This document shows, in pieces, positions 8,343 to 16,351 of a stretch of DNA of 29,423 nucleotides. This DNA comes from Rhodoluna sp. (lineage in GTDB: Bacteria > Actinomycetota > Actinomycetes > Actinomycetales > Microbacteriaceae). The stretch covers positions 1 to 29,423 of the forward strand of contig JAEMTJ010000009.1 in the NCBI GenBank assembly GCA_016462375.1. The letters are read 5' to 3'. Within the stretch, counting starts at the first letter, position 1. Each line of letters opens with the position of its first letter. The position numbers and the translations under genes are program-made. The notes beneath the pieces are model-generated. The model ran no database searches. It worked only from the letters and a program-made list of their open reading frames with translations, and was not told the DNA's origin.

Positions 8343-8897
8343 TTACTTAACCCAGTCTGATGGCGCGGCATCTCTGCCCTTAGGAAGAGCAACAGCCATA
8401 TTCCAATCAGTGACCCAGCTAGGGAGAGTGGGTTCAGCCCCTGGCCAACCACCTAGTTTTTCATTTACTTCAATTGGGGTCGGTGTGCCTTTAGGTGATT
8501 TTAGAAAGCGAAGCTTGACAACTGCTTCTGCATAGACCTCGCCTCTAAACACAAACCGCTGTCCAACAAAATATGCCTGCTCGTCCCAACCCAAGATCTT
8601 GGTCTCAACTTGAAACTTCAACCAAGGGGTTAGCGACTTCCGAAAAGTAATTGTCTCTTGCACTACAACGGGGTGAATCTTTTGCTTCTTTAGTTTCTGC
8701 CATGTGCCCGCTCGCTTCATTAGATCAAAACGTGCAAGGTCAAGAAGTGTTAGATAGATGCCGTTATTCATGTGAAGAAAAATATCGATGTCGGTTGGCC
8801 AGACGATAAAGTTTCTGACCCCAACGTCAGATACTTTTAGGTGGCTACGCCAACGCCAGCTCAGGTGAGCCCAACATAGGCGTAGCCACAGCTTCAT
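8343..8897 (-). CDS. Acyl-CoA thioesterase-like hotdog protein (4HBT_2 type)
   Basis: The 184-residue protein has the hotdog active-site segment TDIDIFLHMNNGIYLTLLDL at about 35-54, followed by ARFDLM. The D-x-N/H-x-H-x-N-N-x-x-Y pattern is that of 4-hydroxybenzoyl-CoA thioesterase relatives and of the THEM6-like subgroup. Such enzymes hydrolyse acyl-CoA thioesters, but the substrate cannot be assigned here. The first 20 residues are a Trp- and Arg-rich amphipathic stretch (LCWAHLSWRWRSHLK) that could attach the enzyme to the inner membrane surface. It starts 12 bp after the stop of the M13 peptidase gene, in the same direction, with no Shine-Dalgarno sequence. It is probably read from the same transcript. 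Confidence 0.82.
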   Translation of the reverse strand: MKLWLRLCWAHLSWRWRSHLKVSDVGVRNFIVWPTDIDIFLHMNNGIYLTLLDLARFDLMKRAGTWQKLKKQKIHPVVVQETITFRKSLTPWLKFQVETKILGWDEQAYFVGQRFVFRGEVYAEAVVKLRFLKSPKGTPTPIEVNEKLGGWPGAEPTLPSWVTDWNMAVALPKGRDAAPSDWVK

Positions 8898-8909
8898 AAA
8901 TAGTTGTGA

Positions 8910-10871
8910 TTACCAGATTGCAACGCGCTTGGCTGGTTCCAACCACATCGCGTCTTTATCAGTAACTTCAAATGCCTCATAGAAGGAATCAAAGTTTCTA
9001 GCTACCTGGTTGCAACGGAACTCACTAGGAGAGTGAGGGTCAGTAGCTAGACGCTGAATAGCAATCTCGTCTCTCGACTTACCTCTCCAAATAAGGCCCC
9101 AGGAGAGGAAGAAGCGCTGAGCACCGGTTAAACCGTCGATAACTTCTGGTTCTTTGCCGCCAAGGCTCATCAGGTATGCCTTGTATGCGATGGTGATTCC
9201 ACCAAGGTCACCGATGTTCTCACCAATGGTAAGAGCGCCATTGACTTTGAATTCATCTGACAGGTCTTCAGGAGAAAGCGCATCGTATTGTTCGATTAGA
9301 GCCTTGGTGCGCTCTTCAAATGCCTTGCGGTCATCTTCAGTCCACCAAGAAATAAGTGCTCCATCACCGTCATACTTTGAACCCTGGTCATCAAAACCGT
9401 GGCCGATTTCGTGTCCGATAACTCCACCGATACCACCGAAGTTAACGGCATCATCAGCATCAAGGCTAAAGAACGGTGGCTGCAGAATCGCAGCTGGAAA
9501 AACAATCTCGTTAAAGCCCGGGTTGTAATAAGCGTTGACTGTTTGAGGGGTCATGAACCACTCATCGCGATCTAGTGGCGCACCAATCTTGGCAGCTTCT
9601 TTTTCGGTAGCCCAAGCAGATGCGCGACGTACGTTACCAACAAGATCGTTTCTGTCGATTACCAGTGTTGAGTAATCTTTCCACTTACTTGGGTAACCAA
9701 TCTTTGGATTGAACTTGTCTAGCTTGGTAAGAGCTTTTTTCTTAGTCTCTTCAGTCATCCACTCGAGGTTGTTGATGCTCTCGCGATAAGCCTCAATTAG
9801 CCACTTCACCAAAACATCCATGCGCGCTTTCGCTGCTGGTGGGAAATGCTTCTCAACATAAATCTTGCCAACTGCTTCGCCAAGGGATCCTTCAACAAGC
9901 TGCACTCCACGCTTCCAGCGTGCACGCATCTCTGGTTGACCGGTCAGGGTCTTGCCATAGAAGTCAAAGCGAGTGTTAACAAAATCATCGCTCAGGTAAG
10001 GAGCAGTGGTGTTGATAACCTGCCACTGCAACCACAACTTGGCTTCAACAATATTTGCTTCGTTAAATACTGTGTCTAGGCCTTCGAAGAATGAAGGCAT
10101 CATCACAACAGATTCAAAAAGAATCTTCTCGTCAAAACCATTACCTGCAAGATATGCGCTCCAATCGAATGTTGGGCTCATATTCTTTAGGTGCTCGAAT
10201 GTCTTTAGGTTGTATGTCTTCTCAGCATCACGAGTTTCAACAACGCTCCAGTGCAACTTCGACAACTTAGTTTCGAAGTTCATGATTGCATCTGCATCTT
10301 TATCAGCTAGCTCTGCTGCCCAACCTGCATGCTGCAGCATCTTGGCAACATATGGAGTGTATGCGTCGCGGAACGATGCATACTTCTCATCGTGGTAGTA
10401 AGACTCATCAGGAAGACCAAGGCCACCTTGGAACATGTTCACAAGATATCTCTCAGGGTTACCTGGATCGTTGTTCACATAGAAACCAAATAGGCCAGGT
10501 GTTCCACCACGCTCTAATTCACCCATTAGGTGAGACAGATCAGCAAAGTTAGCCTTACGGATGCGCTCAAGATCGACGGCGATAGGAGCAGCTCCTAACT
10601 CATTAACTCTTGCCTCGTTGAGGAATGAACCATACATATCCCCAATTTGCTGGCTTACGCCTGGCTTGGGGTTTGCCACAGCTTCCTCAAGGATCGCTTT
10701 AACAGCGTCCTCTGAGTCGTCGCGGAGCTTATAGAAAGACCCGTGGACTGCTTGATCTGCAGGGATTTCTTCGTTCTTTAGCCAATCCCCATTGGCATAT
10801 TTGAAAAGATCGTCTTGAGGACGAACTGAGTGGTCAAATCCAGATTTATTGATTCCTTGAGTATTAGTCAT
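8910..10871 (-). CDS. pepO: M13-family zinc metallopeptidase (neprilysin / PepO-like)
   Basis: The 653-residue protein is full length for bacterial M13 endopeptidases. NAYYNPGFNEIVFPAAILQP at 446-465 binds the substrate backbone. HEIGH at 487-491 supplies zinc ligands His487 and His491 and catalytic Glu488. ENIGD at 551-555 supplies the third ligand Glu551 and the supporting Asp555. The C-terminal end, RCNQVARNFDSFYEAF, then AMWLEPAKRVAIW, matches the family. There is no signal peptide or N-terminal membrane helix, so it should degrade peptides in the cytoplasm, unlike animal neprilysin. The start is ATG at 10871, preceded by TAGAAT and a 6-nt gap without a Shine-Dalgarno sequence. Confidence 0.94.
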   Translation of the reverse strand: MTNTQGINKSGFDHSVRPQDDLFKYANGDWLKNEEIPADQAVHGSFYKLRDDSEDAVKAILEEAVANPKPGVSQQIGDMYGSFLNEARVNELGAAPIAVDLERIRKANFADLSHLMGELERGGTPGLFGFYVNNDPGNPERYLVNMFQGGLGLPDESYYHDEKYASFRDAYTPYVAKMLQHAGWAAELADKDADAIMNFETKLSKLHWSVVETRDAEKTYNLKTFEHLKNMSPTFDWSAYLAGNGFDEKILFESVVMMPSFFEGLDTVFNEANIVEAKLWLQWQVINTTAPYLSDDFVNTRFDFYGKTLTGQPEMRARWKRGVQLVEGSLGEAVGKIYVEKHFPPAAKARMDVLVKWLIEAYRESINNLEWMTEETKKKALTKLDKFNPKIGYPSKWKDYSTLVIDRNDLVGNVRRASAWATEKEAAKIGAPLDRDEWFMTPQTVNAYYNPGFNEIVFPAAILQPPFFSLDADDAVNFGGIGGVIGHEIGHGFDDQGSKYDGDGALISWWTEDDRKAFEERTKALIEQYDALSPEDLSDEFKVNGALTIGENIGDLGGITIAYKAYLMSLGGKEPEVIDGLTGAQRFFLSWGLIWRGKSRDEIAIQRLATDPHSPSEFRCNQVARNFDSFYEAFEVTDKDAMWLEPAKRVAIW

Positions 10872-10877
10872 GAGGTT

Positions 10878-10883
10878 ATTCTA
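10878..10883 (-). promoter_or_regulatory. -10 box for leaderless pepO transcript
   Basis: On the minus strand TAGAAT is separated from the pepO ATG by six bases (AACCTC). That distance puts the expected transcription start at the A of the start codon. No Shine-Dalgarno sequence is present. Confidence 0.6.
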
Positions 10884-10910
10884 GGGCTGTTAGGGCCATC
10901 CATATATCTT

Positions 10911-10916
10911 TACAAT
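10911..10916 (+). promoter_or_regulatory. -10 box for leaderless trhO transcript
   Basis: TACAAT is followed by seven bases (TACAAGA) and then the GTG of trhO at 10924. With the opposing pepO box 27 bp away, the 52-bp gap holds two back-to-back promoters. Confidence 0.6.
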
Positions 10917-10923
10917 TACAAGA

Positions 10924-11832
10924 GTGGAACTACAAAAAATCATCCTTTACTACGGCTTTGCCCCGATATCTGATCCGGAGGCTGTAAAGCTGTGGCAGCA
11001 GAACCTATGCGAGAGCCTAGGCCTAAAAGGGCGCATCCTGATTTCCAAGCACGGCATCAACGGCACCCTAGGTGGTGACATGTCAGCTCTGAAGAAATAT
11101 GTAAAAACCACCAAGCAATACACCGGTTTCAAGAAGATTGACTTCAAGTGGTCGATGGGTACGGGCAATGACTTCCCCAAACTAAAGGTAAGAGTCAGAA
11201 ACGAACTTGTGGCCTTCAATGCCCCAGACGCTATAACGGTTACCGAGCGCGGAGTAACTAATGGTGGCAAGCACCTAAAACCAAAAGCCGTTGACCAGCT
11301 GGTAGCTGATAGAGGAGACGAGGTTGTCTTCTTCGATGGCAGAAATGCTTTTGAGGCAAAGATCGGAAAGTTCAAAAACGCAATCATTCCAGATGTCCAA
11401 ACCACCCATGACTTTGTTGCTGAAATAAAAAGCGGTAAGTATGACCACATTAAAGACCGCCCGGTAGTCACATACTGCACCGGTGGCATCCGCTGTGAAA
11501 TCTTAAGTGCCGTGATGATCGAGAACGGTTTCAAAGAGGTTTACCAAATCGATGGTGGCATAGTTCGTTACGGAGAATCCCAAGGTGATAGTTCACTTTG
11601 GGAAGGATCTCTCTATGTCTTTGATGACAGGCTGAACATCAACTTCACTGAAGATGCAAAAACGATTGGTGAGTGCGAGAAATGCTCCAAACCTACTTCT
11701 CGCTTTAGAAACTGCACAGCTCTTGGCTGTCGAGATCTAATTCTTTTATGTGATGGCTGCGCAGCAAAGCCAGAGAATCTAGGTTGCAGCCCAACTCACA
11801 CTAGAGGTAAACGCAAACACGAAGTTGCTTAA
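10924..11832 (+). CDS. trhO: tRNA uridine(34) hydroxylase / rhodanese-related TrhO (YceA family)
   Basis: Family members hydroxylate uridine-34 in the anticodon of certain tRNAs in an oxygen-dependent step toward cmo5U or mo5U. The 302-residue protein has the N-terminal acylphosphatase-like domain with RILISKHGINGTLGG at about 37-51, then a rhodanese domain at about 120-220 with the active loop YCTGGIRCE (Cys185, Arg190, Cys191). The Cys-rich tail CEKC at 251-254, C264, C269, C276, C279 and C288 is a likely zinc site in this family. GTG at 10924 is the chosen start, supported by the leaderless spacing from TACAAT. The following gene is convergent and both share a terminator. Confidence 0.93.
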   Translation: MELQKIILYYGFAPISDPEAVKLWQQNLCESLGLKGRILISKHGINGTLGGDMSALKKYVKTTKQYTGFKKIDFKWSMGTGNDFPKLKVRVRNELVAFNAPDAITVTERGVTNGGKHLKPKAVDQLVADRGDEVVFFDGRNAFEAKIGKFKNAIIPDVQTTHDFVAEIKSGKYDHIKDRPVVTYCTGGIRCEILSAVMIENGFKEVYQIDGGIVRYGESQGDSSLWEGSLYVFDDRLNINFTEDAKTIGECEKCSKPTSRFRNCTALGCRDLILLCDGCAAKPENLGCSPTHTRGKRKHEVA

Positions 11833-11835
11833 AAA

Positions 11836-11875
11836 CTAAACCCCAGAACCAACTTGGTCCTGGGGTTTAATTTAA
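11836..11875. terminator. Bidirectional intrinsic terminator
   Basis: AAACCCCAG (11838-11846) pairs with CTGGGGTTT (11860-11868). The interior adds ACCA with TGGT. The plus side continues AATTTAACT. On the minus strand the hairpin is followed by TTTAGTTTTT, a stronger U tract. It lies between convergent trhO and the secreted-protein gene and can end both. Confidence 0.88.
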
Positions 11876-11896
11876 CTAACCGGAGAGGGATGGAAC

Positions 11897-12397
11897 TTAT
11901 TTGGTTGGTGGTGCGATTGTGATGCTTTGTGTTGAAACAACACTCACTAGAGAAACTGTGTAATTACCTGGGTGCGGCAAGTTCAAAGTAACTGTCTGTG
12001 ATCCAGTGCCTGTAACAGGAACTGTGAAACTGTGGTCGGGACGATTAGGAGCAAAAACTGGCTGAGTTGGTGAAGTGTTAGCAGGCTTTACTGCAGTAAC
12101 AAGTAATTGGTATGAGCCTGTAACAGGGACATCAACTGTGACGGTCTGAGTTATTGGAGCACCCTTAGGCTTTTCTGGGTGCGGGCGATTTCCGTGGCGA
12201 CCTTTACCATCTTTGGATTTCGGTGGGGTCGGATTCGCGGTAGGGGCAACAGTTGGTGAGCCTGTCGAAGTAACAATGGCCTTGCTTGTTGCCTTTGGCC
12301 CTGGCTTAGTGTGTGCTAAGGCTGGCCCGGCAAGCACAATAGCTCCAACAGTTACGGCTGAAGTTGCAATCAGTGCAATTCTGTTGCTTAGGTTCAT
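11897..12397 (-). CDS. Small secreted Pro/Thr-rich protein of unknown function
   Basis: I do not recognise a family. From the preferred start at 12397 (AAAGG about 8 nt upstream) the product has 166 residues. It begins with a good Sec signal peptide (NLSNRIAL, a hydrophobic run, then GPALA before HTKPG). The same frame continues 11 codons upstream to an ATG at 12430, but that extension would spoil the signal peptide. The mature part opens with a Thr/Pro/Lys-rich linker containing KSKDGKGRHGNRPHPEKPKG. It then has two beta-rich segments, TVTVDVPVTGSYQLLVTAV and a second with FTVPVTGTGSQTVTLNLP and NYTVSLVSV, that look like related strand pairs. It is probably released or wall-associated. A possible -10 box, TAGATT, lies at 12430-12435. 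Confidence 0.72.
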   Translation of the reverse strand: MNLSNRIALIATSAVTVGAIVLAGPALAHTKPGPKATSKAIVTSTGSPTVAPTANPTPPKSKDGKGRHGNRPHPEKPKGAPITQTVTVDVPVTGSYQLLVTAVKPANTSPTQPVFAPNRPDHSFTVPVTGTGSQTVTLNLPHPGNYTVSLVSVVSTQSITIAPPTK

Positions 12398-12551
12398 CTT
12401 GTTGCCTTTCGGTTGGTGCTGACAGAGCAAATCTACTCAAATTGGGAGGGCCGCTGGGCTTAATTCAGGTTCACCTAACCCAATTGGCAGGTTTCTATCA
12501 GACTTTGGGCTGTTGACCTTAAACTTGTTTCAGAGCAAGTGAGGATACGTT

Positions 12552-13238
12552 TTGGGTCTAATTGAGAAATTTGAGCGTCGCCTTGAGCGTTTCGTGAATG
12601 GCGCTTTCTCTAAAGCCTTTAAATCACAGATCCAGCCTGTTGAGATCAGTGCTGCCATAAAGGCCAGGATGGATGCTGGTGCTGCAGTTGTTGACCGTGA
12701 GCGGATTCTCGCCCCTAATGGCTACTTAGTTCAGTTATCTCAAGCTGACTACGCGAGACTTAGACCGATGGGTGAAACCCTAGTCTCTGAAGTCAAGAAG
12801 CAGCTACTCGCCCACGCCAAAAAGCAAAGATACCAGTTCGGTGGTGAATTGGACATTACGGTTGAGGCTTTAGGTTCGCTTGCTCTAGGCCAATTAAAGG
12901 TGTCCGCTTCGAGCACTGCAATTCAGATGGAGAGCGTTGCTTGGACTCCTGCAATTGACTTTGGTGGCAAGCGCTACCTACTTGCCAAACCGAGAACCAC
13001 TATCGGTAGAGATGCTTCCGCTGACATTAAGGTAAATGACTCTGGTCTATCTAGGGTTCACTTCGCAATTGTCTGGGACGGTAACAGCGCAACCCTCGAA
13101 GACCTTGGCTCAACTAACGGAACTAAGTTAGCCGGCAGATTGGTTAAAACTCAAACACTCCCAGCAGATAGCACCATCGAAGCTGGTCGAACTGTTTTTG
13201 TCTTTAGGGTAGTCGCTAAGAATGAGAATGCCTCGTGA
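12552..13238 (+). CDS. fhaA: FhaA: DUF3662 plus FHA domain phosphothreonine-binding protein
   Basis: In actinobacteria FhaA is phosphorylated by the cluster's kinases and links them to peptidoglycan precursor export. The N-terminal DUF3662 domain spans about residues 1-120, starting GLIEKFERRLERFVNGAFSK. The FHA domain spans about 140-225 with TIGRDASADIKVNDSGLSRV, then HFAIV and STNGT, which carry the Gly-Arg, Ser-Arg-x-His and Asn-Gly residues that read phosphothreonine. The start is TTG at 12552, preceded by GTGAGG. It fits the conserved family N-terminus. At 228 residues it is far shorter than the mycobacterial protein, because the long low-complexity linker is missing. It is first in the operon and overlaps fhaB by 4 bp (GTGA). 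Confidence 0.92.
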   Translation: MGLIEKFERRLERFVNGAFSKAFKSQIQPVEISAAIKARMDAGAAVVDRERILAPNGYLVQLSQADYARLRPMGETLVSEVKKQLLAHAKKQRYQFGGELDITVEALGSLALGQLKVSASSTAIQMESVAWTPAIDFGGKRYLLAKPRTTIGRDASADIKVNDSGLSRVHFAIVWDGNSATLEDLGSTNGTKLAGRLVKTQTLPADSTIEAGRTVFVFRVVAKNENAS

Positions 13239-13759
13239 GTGAATTAGCACTATTTATTGTTCGTGCGGGCTTCTTACTAGTCTTGTGGTTGTTTATTCTA
13301 AGCATTATTTCAATCATTAGAGCTGACCTATTCAGGGAAAGAGTTTTATCTCGAGTGGTTGAAAGAAATATTCCAACTACTGTTTCATCCCCAACCACAG
13401 GGCTTACCAACCTGGCTGACTTCTCTTCAGCGCCAGAGTCAGCTACTGTCGTCTCTGCGATGAATAGTTTGCCGACGAAGTTAGTTGTCATTGCTGGGCC
13501 TTTGGTCGGCACTGATCTTGTTTTAGATAGAAGAGAAATCCGAATCGGGAGAGCTCCTAACAGCGACTTTGTTTTAGAAGATGACTACGTTTCATCTCAG
13601 CATGCTCGCATACAAAAAGTTGATGATGGCTGGTTACTGCAAGATCTAAACTCCACCAATGGAACCTACGTTGATGGACAACGCATTGGCGCACCGGTTG
13701 CAATTAAGAGAGACATGCAAATCCGTATCGGTAAGACCACATTTGAATTGCGTGGCTAG
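13235..13759 (+). CDS. fhaB: FhaB / FipA: membrane-anchored FHA domain protein
   Basis: This 174-residue protein has one N-terminal membrane helix (about residues 5-28, ALFIVRAGFLLVLWLFILSI) and a C-terminal FHA domain (about 90-174) with IRIGRAPNSDFVLEDDYVSS, QHARIQ and NSTNGTYVDGQRI, retaining all phosphothreonine-reading residues. Homologues recruit phosphorylated partners to the division and elongation machinery. GTG at 13235 overlaps the fhaA stop as GTGA, showing translational coupling. The pstP start follows 2 bp after the stop. Confidence 0.92.
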   Translation: MSELALFIVRAGFLLVLWLFILSIISIIRADLFRERVLSRVVERNIPTTVSSPTTGLTNLADFSSAPESATVVSAMNSLPTKLVVIAGPLVGTDLVLDRREIRIGRAPNSDFVLEDDYVSSQHARIQKVDDGWLLQDLNSTNGTYVDGQRIGAPVAIKRDMQIRIGKTTFELRG

Positions 13760-13761
13760 TC

Positions 13762-15012
13762 ATGTCCTATAAATTTCTAACCGCTGCAAAAAGTGATCGT
13801 GGAAAAATCAGAAGTAGTAATCAAGATTCTGGTTACTCTGGTGTCAATCTTTTCGTTGTTGCTGACGGGATGGGTGGGCACGCTGGTGGAGACATCGCAT
13901 CCGCGCTAGCAACACAGTTGGTTGCTCAGGTTGACGATGTTTATGAAGATGCTGAATTAGCTGTTGGCACTTTGCTTAAGGTAATGCAGAGTGCTAATGA
14001 GAAATTAACTGACACTGTACGTGAATACACATATCTATCTGGCATGGGAACCACGATGGACGCTCTGGTCTTCACAGGTGTTACTGCAACAGTTGCCCAC
14101 ATCGGTGATTCGAGGGTCTATTTACTCCGTGACGGGGTGATGAACCAAATTACAAAAGATCACACTTTCGTGCAGACCTTGATTGATTCAGGTCGAATCA
14201 CTGAAGAAGAAGCTTTGCGTCACCCGCGTAGAAATGTTTTGATGCGAGTCCTTGGGGATGCATCAGATGAACCACAATTTGACGTGTATCCGCTTGATGT
14301 TTTACCTGGCGATCGTTTCCTGCTTTGCTCTGATGGTCTCTGCGGAGTTGTCCCTAATGCGCTTATTGAAGAGAACCTGAAGGTGACAGATCTTGATGAG
14401 GCGGCAGGTCTGCTGATTGATGAAGCTAAAGAGTATGGCGCACCAGATAACGTCACTGTGATTTTGGTTGAGGTCTTCGAAGCCAACGAAGAGCTGCCAA
14501 GCCAAGGCATTACCTGGTTGGGCTCTGCGGCCAATGAGGTTGTAATCAAATCCAATAGTGCTGGCAGGATTCTAGAAATCTTTAGCCCTAAAGCTTGGCT
14601 AGATTCCTTTAGAAACTCCGCCGGTAAAGAAGAGTATCTAGCTGTCGATGACCCCGCTTTTGCGCAAGCGGTTAAGGAATTCGGTGGCAAAGTTCGTAAC
14701 TGGAAGCTGCGGGGCTTGCTGTTTTTCGTCCTGTTGGCTGCTGTGGCCGGAGCTGGCATCTGGGGGATTTACTCTTATACCCAGACTCGGTATTACTTGG
14801 GTGTGCAGGACGGCAAGGTCGCTATCTACCAAGGCATCAAGGAAAGCTTCGCTGGCTTTGGGTTCTCACATCTGTATGAGAAATCAGAGTTAGCTGTCTC
14901 CACACTTCCTGATTTTCAACAGGAGCTATTACAGCGAAGCATCTCTGCTGATTCCTTAGCCGATGCTAAAGACAAGCTAAGTCAAATTGCTATGAGCGTT
15001 GATAATGGCTAA
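13762..15012 (+). CDS. pstP: PstP: PP2C-family Ser/Thr protein phosphatase
   Basis: PstP reverses the phosphorylations made by PknA and PknB. The catalytic PP2C domain covers about residues 1-240, with metal-binding and catalytic motifs SNQDSG at 19-24, ADGMGGHAGGD at 34-44, GDSRVYLLRDG at 115-125, SDGLCG at 190-195 and DNVTVILV at 229-236. A single membrane helix follows at about 318-338 (LRGLLFFVLLAAVAGAGIWG is its core). About 75 extracytoplasmic residues come after it and contain no domain I recognise. The 416-residue length is slightly below that of larger relatives. It starts with ATG 2 bp after fhaB and overlaps rodA by 8 bp or more. Confidence 0.94.
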   Translation: MSYKFLTAAKSDRGKIRSSNQDSGYSGVNLFVVADGMGGHAGGDIASALATQLVAQVDDVYEDAELAVGTLLKVMQSANEKLTDTVREYTYLSGMGTTMDALVFTGVTATVAHIGDSRVYLLRDGVMNQITKDHTFVQTLIDSGRITEEEALRHPRRNVLMRVLGDASDEPQFDVYPLDVLPGDRFLLCSDGLCGVVPNALIEENLKVTDLDEAAGLLIDEAKEYGAPDNVTVILVEVFEANEELPSQGITWLGSAANEVVIKSNSAGRILEIFSPKAWLDSFRNSAGKEEYLAVDDPAFAQAVKEFGGKVRNWKLRGLLFFVLLAAVAGAGIWGIYSYTQTRYYLGVQDGKVAIYQGIKESFAGFGFSHLYEKSELAVSTLPDFQQELLQRSISADSLADAKDKLSQIAMSVDNG

Positions 15013-16351
15013 AGCAAAAAGGGTCCGAGTGATGCCCGCTAAGCGGAACCTTGAGCTGATCATGTTGATCTTCACTTTCGGTGTTTACGCTTTTGCTTTA
15101 GCCCAAGTTCAATTGGCGACTATCCAGGTGCTGAATCCTGAGGGTTGGTTCTTCTGGAGTGTTCCAGTGGTCTTAGCTCTTGGCTTTCACATGCTGCTTC
15201 GTTTCAAAGCAAGTGATGCTGACCCCCTATTACTGCCACTTGGTTTCTTTCTAAACAGCCTCGGTATTGTGATGATCTATCGGCTTGACTTGGCTAAACC
15301 GTTAGCTGAATTAGATAGAACGGTCGGGCAACGACAAGTCATCTGGATGGCTGTCGCAATGCTAATCGCAGCAGTGGTTCTTTGGGGAATCAAAAACCAT
15401 CTATCGCTTCGTAAATACATATACATTTCCATGGCAGTCGGAGTTGTGCTCCTTGTTCTTCCACTGCTACCAGTCATTGGTAAAACGGTTAACGGTGCTC
15501 ACCTTTGGGTGAACCTTGGACCGCTAAGTATTCAGCCAGGTGAATTAGCAAAAATTGCGCTAACTATTTTCTTTGCTGGCTATCTGACTTCAAGACGAGA
15601 ATCTCTTGCCGTAGTTGGTCGTAAGGTCTTAGGAATTCGTATCCCACCAGCGAGAGAACTAGGTCCAATTGCTTTCATCTGGTTAGCCTCCCTTGCAGTC
15701 TTAGTTTTGCAAAGAGATCTAGGAACGTCCCTACTTTATTTTGGTTTATTTCTTGTTTTGATTTATGTTGCCACCGCAAGAGCGTTCTACGTATTCGTAG
15801 GGTTAATCATGTTTATAAGCGGTGCAGTTATCGCATCCAAATTCATGAGCTATGTTGGAGGCCGTTTAGACGGCTGGTTAGATCCACTCAACGAAGCAAA
15901 CTATTCTGCTGTTGGTGGTTCCTACCAAATTGTGCAGTCAATGTTTGGTTTAGCTCACGGTGGTTTATTTGGTACCGGCTTAGGTGGTGGCTTGCCACAG
16001 ATAGTCCCGCTGGCTAACAGCGACTTTATTATGTCTGCTATCGGTGAAGAGCTCGGGCTGGTTGGGATATTTGCAGTGCTGGCCATGTATTTGCTTCTAG
16101 TGGCTAGGGCACTGAGAGTAGCAAACGCTCACTCTGATGATTTCAGTAAATTGTTAGCAGTCGGTTTAGGTTTCGTAATTGCATTGCAGGTCTTCATTGT
16201 TATCGGTGGAGTATTTAGAGTCGTCCCACTAACGGGGCTTACAACTCCACTACTGGCAGCCGGGGGTTCTTCTCTGGTTGCAAACTGGATCATCATCGCA
16301 TTGCTGTTACGTTTATCCGACACTCTCCCTAAAACTGGGACGGTGAACTAG
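15005..16351 (+). CDS. rodA: RodA / FtsW SEDS-family peptidoglycan glycosyltransferase
   Basis: SEDS proteins polymerise lipid II into glycan strands and work with a class B PBP, here the next gene. The protein is hydrophobic with about ten membrane segments. It contains the SEDS-typical VNGAHLWVNLGPLSIQPGEL (about residues 160-180), LQRDLGTSLLYFG (about 235-248), and the C-terminal YQIVQSMFGLAHGGLFGTGL with SAIGEELGLVG. I chose ATG at 15005. A TTG two codons upstream (14999) is also in frame, and ATG at 15032 is a third option. All keep the transmembrane region. The gene overlaps pstP by 8 bp, and pbpA begins directly after its stop. Confidence 0.93.
   Translation: MAKAKRVRVMPAKRNLELIMLIFTFGVYAFALAQVQLATIQVLNPEGWFFWSVPVVLALGFHMLLRFKASDADPLLLPLGFFLNSLGIVMIYRLDLAKPLAELDRTVGQRQVIWMAVAMLIAAVVLWGIKNHLSLRKYIYISMAVGVVLLVLPLLPVIGKTVNGAHLWVNLGPLSIQPGELAKIALTIFFAGYLTSRRESLAVVGRKVLGIRIPPARELGPIAFIWLASLAVLVLQRDLGTSLLYFGLFLVLIYVATARAFYVFVGLIMFISGAVIASKFMSYVGGRLDGWLDPLNEANYSAVGGSYQIVQSMFGLAHGGLFGTGLGGGLPQIVPLANSDFIMSAIGEELGLVGIFAVLAMYLLLVARALRVANAHSDDFSKLLAVGLGFVIALQVFIVIGGVFRVVPLTGLTTPLLAAGGSSLVANWIIIALLLRLSDTLPKTGTVN

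Noticed and set aside
10950..11534. Open frame of about 190 codons on the minus strand inside trhO
   Set aside because: It lies fully antisense to a well-recognised gene with all family motifs and has no protein features or ribosome-binding site of its own.
14220..14759. Open frame of about 180 codons on the minus strand inside pstP
   Set aside because: It is antisense to a complete PP2C phosphatase. Its composition is Ser/Thr/Ala-rich, as expected of a shadow frame.
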